From assembly GCA_043228905.1 (NCBI GenBank), contig JBHGNT010000020.1, positions 9,114,001 through 9,178,000 of the forward strand: a stretch of DNA of 64,000 nucleotides, written 5' to 3'. Shown here piece by piece: positions 20,151 to 30,976 of the stretch. Position 1 is the stretch's first letter. Every line of letters begins with the position of its first letter. Origin of the DNA: Azolla caroliniana. Its lineage: Eukaryota; Polypodiophyta. The notes under the pieces are model-generated. The model saw only the letters and a list, made by a program, of their open reading frames with translations, made no database searches and was not told the DNA's origin. Both the position numbers and the translations under genes were made by a program.

Positions 20151-21742
20151 CTGACATATAAACGAACTAAGAAAACTCTCAAAATACATATAAACGAGAT
20201 TAAACTTGGTTAATCACTCTTAATTAGTTGATATGGAAGAGTACGCAAAGAAATGAGGAAGTATTAGAATAAGCACAATCAATGGTTTTAAGAGATACCT
20301 TACAAGTTACAATCAACCCAAAGGCTTAAGATAGGAGCGGGGCACTTTGGGGCTTACTTATCTTAGTAATTAGATTAAAGAAGTGATCATAACTCGGTTA
20401 CAACTTACAAGATAAAATTAGAAGAGGCTTAGCTCTAGCACAAGTTCTCAAAAATGACAAGAAGCAACTAAAAAGACTTTAACATTGTCTTTTATAGTGC
20501 TTGCAATGCGCTTAGGCCTTTTCACACTAATTCGTCTCTCTCTCTACTCTTTTACATGTCTTTATTCCTTTGTCTTTTTCCTAGCTCCTTCATCTCTGAC
20601 CAAGGTTCCAATTATTTATTGGAGTGTGGGGCCTTTGATGAGGTCAAAGCTCATATCCTACTTGGGATGATCGTGCTTGTGAAAGTGCGAGTGTGCACAC
20701 ACTCTCATGCAAAGTAGGATGCGAAGGTGGTGGGAAAAAAAGGATGGTGGCCTAGAGAGTTGGATCCAAGACATCCAGGTGCCCATATGTGAACTCTATC
20801 GTAGTCTAGTCTGGAACACTCAATCCTCAGTGGGTCATGGGGGGCTTTGCGATGTTTCGAGAGGCGCTGCCATGACTGATGCCCCCTCAACATAAATTAA
20901 CAATGTTGGTCCGGACTGATCTGATGTCGGGGAGGTCCTCGTGGTGAGCTCTTGTTGCCGTTGTAGAGAGGTCATGAGCTCTTCGAATATCCTATATCTC
21001 CGGCTTCCTTGGCTTGGTAGGTCTCCTCTAAGGTAGTCTGTACCTGAACCTGGGCTTCTTGTTGCAGAACCACATGTGGTTGTTCCTGGAGATCACTTGC
21101 TCAAGCAAGTGCTTGTCGACCACTCAGCCATCCAAAGGACAATAAGTTTTTGGACATTTTGCCATTGTTCTTGCAAGTCTGCATGGTCTTTTGCACATCA
21201 GAGAGAAGTATGTCAGCTTTCTCTGAAGACTTCACTAGCATCGGCAAATGATGAATAAGGCTGAACACAAAACTGTCTTAAGCTTTCTCAAGCTTCAAAA
21301 GCATAGGAAATCAACTCTTATACCAACACCAAATCTTATTGCTCATCATGTTCAATTCACACGAGGACACCCAGATGCACTCATTGAATTTTGTCATAGC
21401 TTCGCTCCACCACCATTATTGCCACCCACCCATGCTCTATCTCGCTTAAATCCTTGCATGAACACATCATTATTGCCACCCACCCATTCTCTATCTCGCT
21501 TAAATCCTTGTATGAACACATCATAATCACACAATGAGATTTGATAGACAATGAGATTTTATTCTGGAGAACACCCTTAGTATAACGGTCAAATCCATCT
21601 GGCACTCTCAAGCTAATGATGCATTGAGATCTGAATCCAGGTCCTAAACCCAATCACGATTGTAATCCCATAGGCCCTTGAAACAATGGTCACTGCATGG
21701 GTAGTCATACTTTTCCCTTTCTCAACTGAATAATCCCTGCTA
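20151..21742. other. Interval between copia-2 and PPR gene 2; possible gag relic
   Basis: No intact gene. On the minus strand about 20880-21230 reads, in two frames, as Gln/Glu-rich helical protein (QQEAQVQVQTTLEETYQAKE; MTSLQRQQELTTR) like the coiled-coil N-terminus of a gypsy gag, so this may be an old retroelement fragment. The rest is AT-rich. A 54-bp tandem duplication sits at 21415-21522. Confidence 0.3.
21415..21522 (+). repeat. 54-bp tandem duplication
   Basis: Two head-to-tail copies, 21415-21468 and 21469-21522, differing at about two positions. The unit begins ATTATTGCCACCCACCCAT. It lies about 220 bp downstream of the PPR gene 2 stop codon. Confidence 0.9.
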
Positions 21743-24700
21743 TTAGCCCCAACACACATTCGGATTATATCCTCCATGTAGCATTTTGATGGCAGCAGCT
21801 TTCACCAGTTCATACATTTCTTTATTTTGAGAGTCAGTTGTAGTCAGAGAAAACGAATCATCAAGATGCGCATCTGAATATGCCCAAGTCCATATTTGTT
21901 TCTTGTTCACATCACTATATTCCAGTCTCAAAGCGTCAAGTTTTTCTGCATCCTCTTGCATGTCAACAGCTGCAAAAATATTAGCCATAAAAACATAAGC
22001 TGCAGCACAAGTATAATCTAGTTTCACTATCTGATCAAAAACCAATTTCCCAAGCTTTTCATTTTCCCATTTTGTACAAGCACTCAATAATGCTAGCCAA
22101 ACTGAAGGATAATCATGAGACGGCATCGCTTTAATCACAGACAGTGCCTTGTTGAAATGGCCTGCACATCCAAGAACTGATACCATGCATGTGTGGTGTT
22201 CTAAGTTTGGAGCAATGCTATATTTTTCAGTCATATTCCTGAAAAGAAATTGTGCCTCTTCTAATAGTCCTGAGTGGCCACATGAACTAAGCACGCCAAG
22301 GAATGTGACCTCATCAGGAGAGATACCTTGAATTTTCATTTGCTCAAAGCAGTTTAAAGCTTCATGACCTTGCCCTTCCTGAGCATATCCTGCGATTAAT
22401 GTATTCCAAGAGACTACATTTCGATTAGGAAGTTCTTCAAGAACTTGGTGTGCCTTTGCAAATGCACCACATTTGGCATACATATCCACCAAAGCATTTC
22501 CAAGTGATATGTCCTCCTCTAATAAGTCCCTGGTCACATAATTGTAATGAATTTGTTGGCCCTTGTCTATAGCTCCTGTGTTACCACATGCCTTCAATAG
22601 TGAAACGAAGGTTAACGCATCCGGGTAAAAACCCTCTTTTTGCAGTTGCTCGAAACACTGGAATGCTTCATGGCATTGTCCATGTTGAGCATGCGATGCG
22701 ATAAGTGTGTTCCAAGAGACAATGTTTCGGATAGGTAGCTCTTCAGCCACCTGTTGTGCTTTTTTAACCGCGCCACATTTACAATACATGTCCACCAAAG
22801 CATTTCCAAGTGCAATGTCCTTCTCTAACAAGCCCTTACACTTGACTTGCTTGTGAATTTCTTTACCCTTCTCCAAATCTCCTACGCTGCCGCAAGCCTT
22901 CAAGAGGCAAATGAAAGTGACTTCATTTGGTGACAAGCCCTCATTTTGCATGTGTTCAAAAGTGTTTAATGCTCCATAGCCTTGCCCTTGTTGGGCATAG
23001 CCTGAAATGACTGAATTCCATGAAACTATATCTCGGGATGGAAGTTCCTCAAGCAGATTGTGTGCTTTAGCAAGTTCACCACATTTGGCATACATATCCA
23101 ACAAAGCAGTGCCAAGCACAGCATCTGTCTCCAGAAAGCCTCTACCCAGAATCTCATCATGAATTTGTTTGCCCTTCTCTATATCTCCTATACTTCCACA
23201 CGCCTTTAAGATACAAATGAAGGTCACCACATCTGGATAGAGATCTTCGTTTTTCATCCATCCGAAATACATGAATGCTTCGTGATACTGCCCCTGTTGA
23301 ACATAACCTGCAATTAGTGAGTTCCAAGAGACTACATCTCGATCAGGAAGGTTTTCAAGAACTTGTTGAGCTTTTCCTATCAAACCAAGTTTGGTGTACA
23401 TATCAACCAAAGCATTACCAAGAGCAATATCCTTCTCCAACAAGCCCCTATTCACAACCTCCTCATGTATTAAGACAGCCTTGTCTATTGTTCTCATGCT
23501 TCCACATGCTTTCATTATGCAAGAAAATGTGAGGGCATCTGCAGAGAGGCCCTCACTTTTCAACATTTCAAAACAATCTAATGCTTTCTGACCTTGTCCC
23601 CATTGAGCATATCCTGCAATTAGTGCGTTCCAAGACACTAAGTTTCGCATAGGAAGTTCTTCAAGCACTTTATATGCCTCAGCAAGCATCCCAGATTTGG
23701 CATACATATCCACTAGAGCATTTCCAAGAACTATATCCATCTTTAATAAGCCTTCATTCAAAATCTTCTCATGAATTTGTATGCCCTCTTTTATAGCCCC
23801 TGTAGCACCACAAGCCTTTAATAAACAAACAAAAGTGCTTGCATTTGGGGAAAGGCCCTCGCTTTCCATGCATTCAAAACTACTCCATGCTTCGTGACAT
23901 CGCCCATGTTGCACACACCCTGCAATAAATGCATTCCAGGATATTACATCTCTAACAGGAAGCTGTTTGAGTACTTGCTTAGCTTTATCCAATGCATTGC
24001 ATTTGGCATACATATCCACCAATGCTGTACCAAGCATGACATCTTTCTCCAACAATTTTGTACTCAAAAGCTCATCATGAATACATATTCCTTTCTTTAA
24101 ATCTCTTGTGTCACTACAAGCCTTCAAAATAGAAATAAATGTGATTGCATCTGGAGATAGGCCTTCATTTTGCATGTGCTCAAAACATTGTAATGCTTCA
24201 TGACCCCGCTGCTGTTCAGCATATCCTGAAATTAGTGAAGACCAAGAGATTGTATCTCGAAAAGGAAGCTTTTCAAGCACATTTTGTGCTTCTGAAAACA
24301 TATCACATTTAGCATACATATCAACCAAAGCATTACCAATCACAATAGTTTCATCGAGCAAACCTTTACTTACAATCTCATCGTGAATTTGTTTGCCATT
24401 CTCTAAACCTCCTTTATTGCCACAAGCCTTCAAGATGCAAATGAAGGTAACAATATTTGGAGAGACACCTTCACTTTGCATATTCTCAAAACAATTTAGA
24501 GCTTCATAAAGTTTCCCTTGTTGAGCATATCCTGAGATAAGTGCTGACCATGTGACCACATTTCGATAAGGGATCTCCTCTAATACTTGCTGTGCTTTTG
24601 CAAGATTACCGCATTTCGCATACATATCCACCAGGGCAGTTCCAATGACGACATCCTTCTCGAGAAATCCCTTACTAACAATCTCATCGTGAATTTCTTT

Positions 24701-25093
24701 ACCCTTCTCTAAAGCTCTTATGCTACCACAAGCTTTCAATACAGAAATGAAAGTAACATGGTTGGGAGGGAGTCCTTCTCTTTGCATTTGTTCAAAACAG
24801 GTCAAAGCTTCTTGAACTTGCCCATTTTGAATATACCCTGATATTAATGCATTCCAATGGACTACATTCTGGTTGTGGATTGATTCAAGTACTCTTCGAG
24901 CTTTTGCAATGGCGCCACATTTGGCATACATGGTGATCAAAGCACCAACTAGGTAAGGGTTCTTTCCTAACGTCCCTCTTCTGAGGATGTCATTGTGTAA
25001 TTTGGTTCCTTTGTTAAGATCCTTCGTCTTTGCACATGACTTGAGCAAGGAGACAAACATCAAATCTTCTTCCATACTTAACCCTCTTGTCAT
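21743..25093 (-). CDS. PPR protein 2, PLS class, E and E+-like end, no DYW
   Basis: An intronless 1116-residue frame. The MYAKCG-type segment recurs nine times at about 101-residue spacing, the P-L-S triplet period. Repeats carry VVSWNALIAGYAQ and GLSPNxVTFICLLKACG. The array ends in an E1/E2 region (NLEHHTCMVSVLGCAGHF ... VWLALLSACTKWEN ... AAAYVFMANIFAAVDMQEDAEKLDAL) and an E+-like tail (IWTWAYSDAHLDDSFSL ... KEMYELVKAAAIKMLHGGYNP). It stops there, with no DYW deaminase domain. The likely role is sequence-specific binding of a chloroplast or mitochondrial transcript; the target cannot be read reliably by eye. No convincing transit peptide follows the ATG, and Met-7 is an alternative start. 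PPR gene 1, 12.4 kb away on the same strand, has the same plan with one fewer triplet, suggesting local duplication. Confidence 0.94.
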   Translation of the reverse strand: MTRGLSMEEDLMFVSLLKSCAKTKDLNKGTKLHNDILRRGTLGKNPYLVGALITMYAKCGAIAKARRVLESIHNQNVVHWNALISGYIQNGQVQEALTCFEQMQREGLPPNHVTFISVLKACGSIRALEKGKEIHDEIVSKGFLEKDVVIGTALVDMYAKCGNLAKAQQVLEEIPYRNVVTWSALISGYAQQGKLYEALNCFENMQSEGVSPNIVTFICILKACGNKGGLENGKQIHDEIVSKGLLDETIVIGNALVDMYAKCDMFSEAQNVLEKLPFRDTISWSSLISGYAEQQRGHEALQCFEHMQNEGLSPDAITFISILKACSDTRDLKKGICIHDELLSTKLLEKDVMLGTALVDMYAKCNALDKAKQVLKQLPVRDVISWNAFIAGCVQHGRCHEAWSSFECMESEGLSPNASTFVCLLKACGATGAIKEGIQIHEKILNEGLLKMDIVLGNALVDMYAKSGMLAEAYKVLEELPMRNLVSWNALIAGYAQWGQGQKALDCFEMLKSEGLSADALTFSCIMKACGSMRTIDKAVLIHEEVVNRGLLEKDIALGNALVDMYTKLGLIGKAQQVLENLPDRDVVSWNSLIAGYVQQGQYHEAFMYFGWMKNEDLYPDVVTFICILKACGSIGDIEKGKQIHDEILGRGFLETDAVLGTALLDMYAKCGELAKAHNLLEELPSRDIVSWNSVISGYAQQGQGYGALNTFEHMQNEGLSPNEVTFICLLKACGSVGDLEKGKEIHKQVKCKGLLEKDIALGNALVDMYCKCGAVKKAQQVAEELPIRNIVSWNTLIASHAQHGQCHEAFQCFEQLQKEGFYPDALTFVSLLKACGNTGAIDKGQQIHYNYVTRDLLEEDISLGNALVDMYAKCGAFAKAHQVLEELPNRNVVSWNTLIAGYAQEGQGHEALNCFEQMKIQGISPDEVTFLGVLSSCGHSGLLEEAQFLFRNMTEKYSIAPNLEHHTCMVSVLGCAGHFNKALSVIKAMPSHDYPSVWLALLSACTKWENEKLGKLVFDQIVKLDYTCAAAYVFMANIFAAVDMQEDAEKLDALRLEYSDVNKKQIWTWAYSDAHLDDSFSLTTTDSQNKEMYELVKAAAIKMLHGGYNPNVCWG

Positions 25094-26840
25094 GGTTTTC
25101 CTTCAATTCTTCATGTGTTCGTTCACTTCTGGATATGTCTGTCTCTCTCTCTCTCCATCCGTGCGTGTCTCTGTTTCTATGTTGATCGATCATCACGGCA
25201 TAGCTTCTTCTTCGTTTCTTAAAACTTGTTTAAATTTCATGTTCAATTAAGCTAATCTTTCCTTAATCACCTGGCATAGCTACATTAAGCTAAATCTCTC
25301 ACTGCAATATCGGCTCATTAATCTCGGTTAAAGCTAACCTTAATTATGCTCTCAATCTTTAATTTTAGCTTAATCATGCTCTTGTAGTAGCCCTCGTTAT
25401 GCTTAATTGCATGATTATGAGCTTGGGCTCGTGGTTGCTCATTGCTTTTTATGAGTGCATTATGTACTTGTCGGCGAGTGTGGAACTTCCACCCTTACCT
25501 TCACCTCTCGATCGTGTTTTTATCTAATTAAGATTGATGCCCTCAAATGAATATGCTACCTAGCCATCATGAGCTAGATATAGATAGATAGTTCATGATG
25601 TCCACAAATTTTGTGGTTAAATTATGATATTCAATCTGATTAATTAACCCAAACTTTGCAAGATTTAGCAACAATGTTCAAATGTCACTACTACACATGA
25701 TCCCAAAGCTTTGACGTTTATGTAAGGTTAGGCCAGTCTAGTAGTGGACAAAATGCTTTTCCACAATCATGTCTAAAGGTCAAGGGTAGTATAAGAGTAT
25801 CAACAAGGATGGTAACACTTACCCATGTGGCAACCCCTTTACATTCTCGTGTTATTATGTAAACATCATATGGAGACACGTGGCATTCTCTTTCCTCATC
25901 TTAATATCCAACAATTAGTTAAACGTGTACATGGTTAGGATAGTTGAAATACTTTGATAAAAAACCTAGCCAATGTTGCAAATTTAGGATGTGTGAATCT
26001 TGAATGATGAAGAAGCAACGATTATAGTTTTTGGGGTATTGAGAAAGGGCTTTTCCTCTTGATTGGAAAACATCACTCTCAAATCTAATGCCATGATAGA
26101 CCAAAATGTTTAGAGTTTTATATGAATGATGATGTATTGTGGTCAAACACTTGGGTGACTATAATTGATGACAATATCCTCCAAATGAAAGTTCACCACA
26201 TATGCTCACTATGAGATGATACAAAGACGGATGCAATGATATGCTGGGATTAGTAATATTGGATAAACATGGTGATCACACAACATATCGTGGTTAGACT
26301 AATGAATGACCACAACATACAACAAAACGGCATCTAAATGTTAATTCGACCCCATATGTTCACAACAAGGTGATCTACCTAAGTGAGTAGTATTGTATAT
26401 GTTATAGGCATGACCATATAATACCCTGTGGTGAGAATTTACTGTAGTATTCTATACACGTGGATAAGTGTGAGGGTGTTGCTATAAATAGAGGCCTAAC
26501 TACCCTCATTACGTGTGGAAAACCCGAGAGTGTAAAGAAGGGGCGGATTACTTTTAAATCCTCGGGATTGAGACAACCCATTACGCCAAGTGTGAACATG
26601 GCTAGGGGCCTTGGGTATCGCTATAAATAGAGGCCTAACTACCCTCATTTCATTATCCACGTGTATAGAATACTCCGGTAAATTCTCACCACGGGGTATT
26701 ATATGGTCATGCCCGTAACAATATACGAGTGAAGATTGCAAACTGTATCATGGTCACATGCTCGTGGATAACCCCAATAGAGATGAAGAACAATATTAGA
26801 AATGTTGAGTCGACATTGCGTTGTTCACTATGGGGTGATC
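25094..26840. other. Upstream region of PPR gene 2 and decayed repeat flank
   Basis: No gene seen. 25094-25200 has a CT-rich tract that would be the 5' leader of PPR gene 2. From about 26110 to 26840 the sequence contains faint copies of the 202-bp array's motifs (toggles of GATTGCA, ATCATGGT and ACTCATGGGTG), interrupted by the inverted-repeat element at 26401-26719. Confidence 0.5.
26401..26719. mobile_element. Small element with 67-bp inverted termini
   Basis: Bases 26401-26467 and 26653-26719 are inverted repeats with five mismatches over 67 bp, beginning GTTATAGGC or GTTACGGGC. The 185-bp interior has no open frame. Two perfect 30-bp direct copies of a segment starting GCTATAAATAGAGGCC lie at 26481-26510 and 26620-26649, next to each arm; they look like LTR-type TATA regions. 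A clean target duplication is not visible. It could be a foldback/MITE-type element or two LTR fragments joined head to head. Confidence 0.7.
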
Positions 26841-26849
26841 CCAAAATCT

Positions 26850-27585
26850 GATTGCAACAATAGGCCAAGCTGTTCAATATTCGATACAAGTGATGATTGC
26901 ACCAATGTATCACGGTCAGACTCATGGGTGATTGATGTTAAGTGACGTTTGAATCTCATTGCGATAGGCCAAGTTGTTCAATATTCGATACAACTGATGA
27001 TTGCACCAATGTGTCATGGTTAGACTCATGGGTGATTGATGGTAAGCGACGTCCGAATCTCGCTACGATAGGCCAAGATGTTCAAGTATTCGATACAGGT
27101 GATGATTGCACCAGTGAGCGTGTCATGGGACAGACTCATGGGTTACTGACTATAAAGTAATGTTCGAAGGCCAAGCTGTTCAATATTCAATACAACTGAT
27201 GATTGCACTAATGTATCATGGTTAGACTCATGGGTGATTGATGGTAAGCGACGTCTGAATCTCGCTACGATAGGCCAAGATGTTCAAGTATTTGATACAG
27301 GTGATGATTGCACCAACGAGTGTGTCATGGGTCAGACTCATGGGTTACTGATTGTAAAGTAATGTTCGAAGGCCAAGCCGTTCAATATTCGATACAACTG
27401 ATGATTGCACTAATGTATCATGGTTAGACTCATGGGTGATTGATGGTAAGCGACGTCCGAATCTCGCTACGATAGGCCAAGATGTTCAAGTATTCGATAT
27501 AGGTGATGATTGCACCAGTGAGTGTGGCATGGGTCAGACTCATGGGTTACTGGCTGTAAAGTAATGTCCGAAGGCCGTTTTGCCA
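26850..27585 (+). repeat. Tandem array, 202-bp higher-order unit of ~97 and ~105 bp monomers
   Basis: The anchor GATGATTGCA occurs at 26892, 26996, 27101, 27198, 27303, 27400 and 27505. Spacings are 104, 105, 97, 105, 97 and 105 bp, and anchors two apart are exactly 202 bp apart in the last four comparisons. Alternating monomers carry different variants (AATGTATCATGG versus GTGAG.GTG.CATGGG; TGATTGATGGTAAGCGACGT versus TTACTG..TGTAAAGTAATGT). This is a short satellite-like block with a dimeric higher-order unit. Confidence 0.9.
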
Positions 27586-27684
27586 CGATGTTCACTACGA
27601 GATAAGAGTACATACATACACATGCATCCATCCATCCATATATATGTACATACATATACATACATATTGAATCCGGACAAGGTT

Positions 27685-27690
27685 TGGGCT
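27685..27690 (+). promoter_or_regulatory. Site II element upstream of RPS7
   Basis: TGGGCT matches the site II consensus TGGGCY, known from promoters of plant ribosomal protein and growth-related genes. It lies about 235 bp upstream of the first intron. Confidence 0.45.
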
Positions 27691-27744
27691 ATGGAGGCCA
27701 TTTTCTAAGAAGAGCTTTGAAACAAGGCTATGTATGTTCCCAAA

Positions 27745-27762
27745 CCCCCCCCCCCCCCCCCC
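27745..27762 (+). repeat. Run of 18 C in RPS7 promoter
   Basis: An uninterrupted homopolymer between the site II motif and the telo-box. The exact length may be unreliable in an assembly. Confidence 0.9.
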
Positions 27763-27806
27763 ACCTCTTTGGCTTTGGCCAAATGTGAAAGGAAAAATCT
27801 AAAGAG

Positions 27807-27814
27807 AAACCCTA
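27807..27814 (+). promoter_or_regulatory. Telo-box upstream of RPS7
   Basis: AAACCCTA matches the telo-box of plant ribosomal protein promoters, which is known to act together with site II motifs. It lies about 115 bp before the first intron's donor, in a CT-rich region that resembles the start of a ribosomal protein mRNA. Confidence 0.55.
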
Positions 27815-28059
27815 GACAGACCCCTGCCCCCTCCCCTTTTCCATTTCCTTCCTTCTCTCCTCGTCTCCTCCTCTTCTTCTTCTTCTGGTGGTCTCTGCGA
27901 GAACTTCGGTCCTCACGCAGGTAAGATGGAAGCCATTGCCCTGTTCTCTGTTTTCTCCGGGTTTCTCTTCTCTTGTCTCCTTTTACTTACTCGATTTGTT
28001 ACGCGTTACCTACTTCCTCTGTTTCTCTCTCCCTTTTGCTCGTATTCAGATCTGTCACC

Positions 28060-30976
28060 ATGTTTACTGCTCGTAAGAAGATCCATAAGGAGAAAGGCCT
28101 CGAGCCCGATGATTTTGAAGAGTCTGTTGCACAGGTTTGTCTCTCTTCCTTCATCTGTTTCCAGTGTTGCTTCGGTTCTTATATGTAGCTGCGTTTCTCT
28201 AGATTTCCTTTGGTCCCATTGGTTTGGTATGAAGACAGTTTTTTCAGATCAAGCATATAAATTTTATGATCAGTATCGGTTGTTTCACGTGTGTTGTGAA
28301 ACACTGGAATCTTAATTGAACCTTTTCAGGTTTCTAGATTCTTGTTCTCCTATCGGAATTCACTCTTTGGCATCAACTCACAAATATACATATGTGAATT
28401 GTGAACGAGTGCATTTTGTCCCCGAGTTAAAAAAAATATTCGTGATGTAAATGGGTGACTGTTAGGTGATTTCTTGTCTGTGGCCAGCTTTTGCTGTTTC
28501 ATGGGTATTGTGGGGTTCTGAACGATTAAGTTGTTTCTTTTGAGGTTCTAGATCCTTTATGCATTTGAAATCTCTGTTTGGCCATGATGTGAATAGGTGC
28601 ATTTTGGGCAATTTTTTCCCTAGTTCGTTAACTCTTTGACCTCTAAATTAAATCTCTGTTTTCAAAGCCTGCATTTGTATTGTTTGGTGTCATTTTAACT
28701 GTACAAATCAAAATAATCCACGTACAGTGTATGTCCATACATTTCGCTTCTTCTAGCAGAGAACCTGCGGTATCTTGTTTTGTAATGACATGTTCCGTAT
28801 CTCAAAATGTCGTCAATTTTTTTTTGTTTCAAAAGTCTTTGATTTGTGGGATTCTGTGTTTATTTCGAAAACAAGACAATAATTCAGATGCTTTCTAGTT
28901 TCTGCACTGTCAAATATCAGAAATGTGAGACCTGTTTTGTAGCTCTCCCTTCTCAAGTCTACGGTGATCTTTGGAGTGTTCCTTCTGTTTAAGATTAGTT
29001 TGATGGCTAGGCACAGGTTCATTTGTGCCCTGTGATAATTTCTTTTGGTTACACTTGAATCAACTGGATTCTCCGTGCGAGTTTTCACTTTTGTACTTGC
29101 GTCTTAAACCTCACCGAGATCTTAATTTTTTTGTCAGTTTCAAAACCTGTAACTGAGATTACTTGCATTACTGTGATTACTTTGATTTAAACTTAGTTGA
29201 GCTGTTTGAATCGTGATATATCAGGAATATATCGTGTACTGTTTTTTTATTTGATTGCATCTAAATCTATGTTTAATTCTACCTTGTTTGTCAAGGTTTT
29301 CTTTCTGGAAACCGTTTGGTTTATACAACATTACTAATCACTGACACTTCTAATCTGTTGTTATTTCTAAAATTGGTTTTGCTTTGTCCACTGAAGGCTT
29401 TCTTTGGAATTATTTGTTCCTAAGTTCTGTGCATAGTTTGAAACCTTACTTTGAGCTTATATCATCTTCTGATTCTGCATTTGCAACGTTACCTACCTCT
29501 AAATTTCTTTGTTTCTAAATTGTTCTTTGTTTTTATTTTGAAGGCTCTCTTTGATCTCGAGAACACTAACCAGGAGCTAAGAAGTGACCTAAAGGATCTA
29601 TTCATCAATTCTGCAAAGTAAGAGTTTAATATCCTTGTCTTCTTTATTTGAACTTAATTTTAGTTGGCTAAGGAATGCCATGTCTTCTGTTCAGGCAAAT
29701 AGATATCTCTGGAAGCAGGAAGGCTGTCATAATCCATGTGCCATACAGACTGAGGAAATCATTCAAAAAAATTCACAACCGTCTTGTCCGTGAACTTGAG
29801 AAGAAATTCAGTGGCAAGGTATGTCAATGAGTCTTCTTCAATTACTTATTTGATTGAAAATATTATTTTATGTAGAGAAACATGCATATTTAAATATCAA
29901 GCATATACATCTTGCTGGTTCTTAGCATTTAGCTATTTACTGAAGACTAGATACTAATTTTTTCCACATTTAAATAAGTGTAGACAACTTATTGTTAATG
30001 GTTTAAATCATATTCTTGAATGCTGTGTTTTAGGTGCTAAAAATATATTATGAGTCCTTTTTGCTATTAGCTATCTTCTAATTTACTCGTGTTTGCTCCT
30101 TCAGTCACCAATCTCATATTATTTTACTCCTAATGATGTAGATGCAAGCATATACATTTCACTGGTACTTAAAAAGCATTTAGCTTTTTACAAAAGATTA
30201 GATATTAGGTTTTTTCACAACATATAAATAAGTATAAATGACTTATTGTTAATGGTTTAGACTATATTCTGGAATGCTGTGTTTTAGGTTGTAAAAATGT
30301 ATACTATTCCTCCTATTCTCTATTAACTACTTTCTATTGTATTGGTGTTTGCTCCTTCAGTCGCCTATCTTGTGTTATTTTATTCTTAATGATGTATATG
30401 ATTAATTAACCTTTGGAATCCCGTTTTTATGATCTCTGGGATCTGTTATTGAATTATCTGCCTCTTTGCCATTGATCAGGATGTCATTTTCATTGCGACA
30501 AGGCGCATTATGAGGCCTCCCAAGAAGGGAACTGCTACTGCTCGTCCCAGAAGCCGTACATTAACATCTGTTCATGAGGCTATTCTTGAAGATTTAGTCT
30601 ATCCAGCAGAGATTGTGGGAAAAAGAGTTCGTTTCCGTCTGGATGGTTCACGCATAATGCGAGTATGTGTTCATACAATTAGATCCTTTTTTCATCATCA
30701 GTGACATAAATGTTGGCTTTTCAAATTTCATTCCTAACTGTTGGTTCACGCATAATGTGCGCAGGTTTTCATACAATTAGACTTTTTTTTCATTAGTGAA
30801 ATAATTGTTGGGTTTTCAAATGTTATTCCTGACTGTTTTCCTAAATTGTATAGGTATATTTGGACCCAAAGGAGAGGAACAATACTGAGTATAAGCTAGA
30901 GACTTTTGGTGTTGCCTATAAGAAGCTAACTGGAAAAGAAGTAGTGTTCGAGTACCCTGTACAGGAAGCTGCTTAA
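28060..30976 (+). CDS. RPS7: 40S ribosomal protein S7 (eS7), five coding exons
   Basis: The spliced product is 192 residues, the normal length of plant cytosolic eS7, a component of the small ribosomal subunit. Coding exons: 28060-28134, 29544-29617, 29695-29818, 30480-30662, 30854-30976, total 579 nt, all joined by GT-AG introns with consistent phase. A further intron (27921-28049) splits the 5' untranslated region, with donor CAG/GTAAGA and acceptor TTCAG ten bases before the ATG. Recognisable stretches are [60 protein letters not shown] and [17 protein letters not shown]. The protein looks intact. Expression is probably constitutive, given the site II and telo-box motifs upstream. The 661-bp intron after exon 3 and the 191-bp last intron each contain an internal duplication. 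Confidence 0.96.
29897..30395 (+). repeat. Diverged ~245-bp tandem duplication in an RPS7 intron
   Basis: Within the intron 29819-30479, sequence from about 29897 (AAGCATATACAT ... GCATTTAGC ... GACTTATTGTTAATGGTTTA ... GTGTTTGCTCCTTCAGTC) is repeated from about 30142 with many substitutions. It is an old tandem duplication; splice signals are outside it. Confidence 0.8.
30645..30840 (+). repeat. ~98-bp duplication spanning RPS7 exon end and splice donor
   Basis: GGTTCACGCATAATG at 30645, the last codons of an exon, recurs at 30743 inside the following intron together with the bases after the donor (TTCATACAATTAGA ... GGCTTTTCAAATTTCATTCCT). The copy has its own AG/GT at GCGCAG/GTTTT, a possible decoy donor. 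The first copy is in frame with the protein and joins correctly at 30662/30854. Confidence 0.85.
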
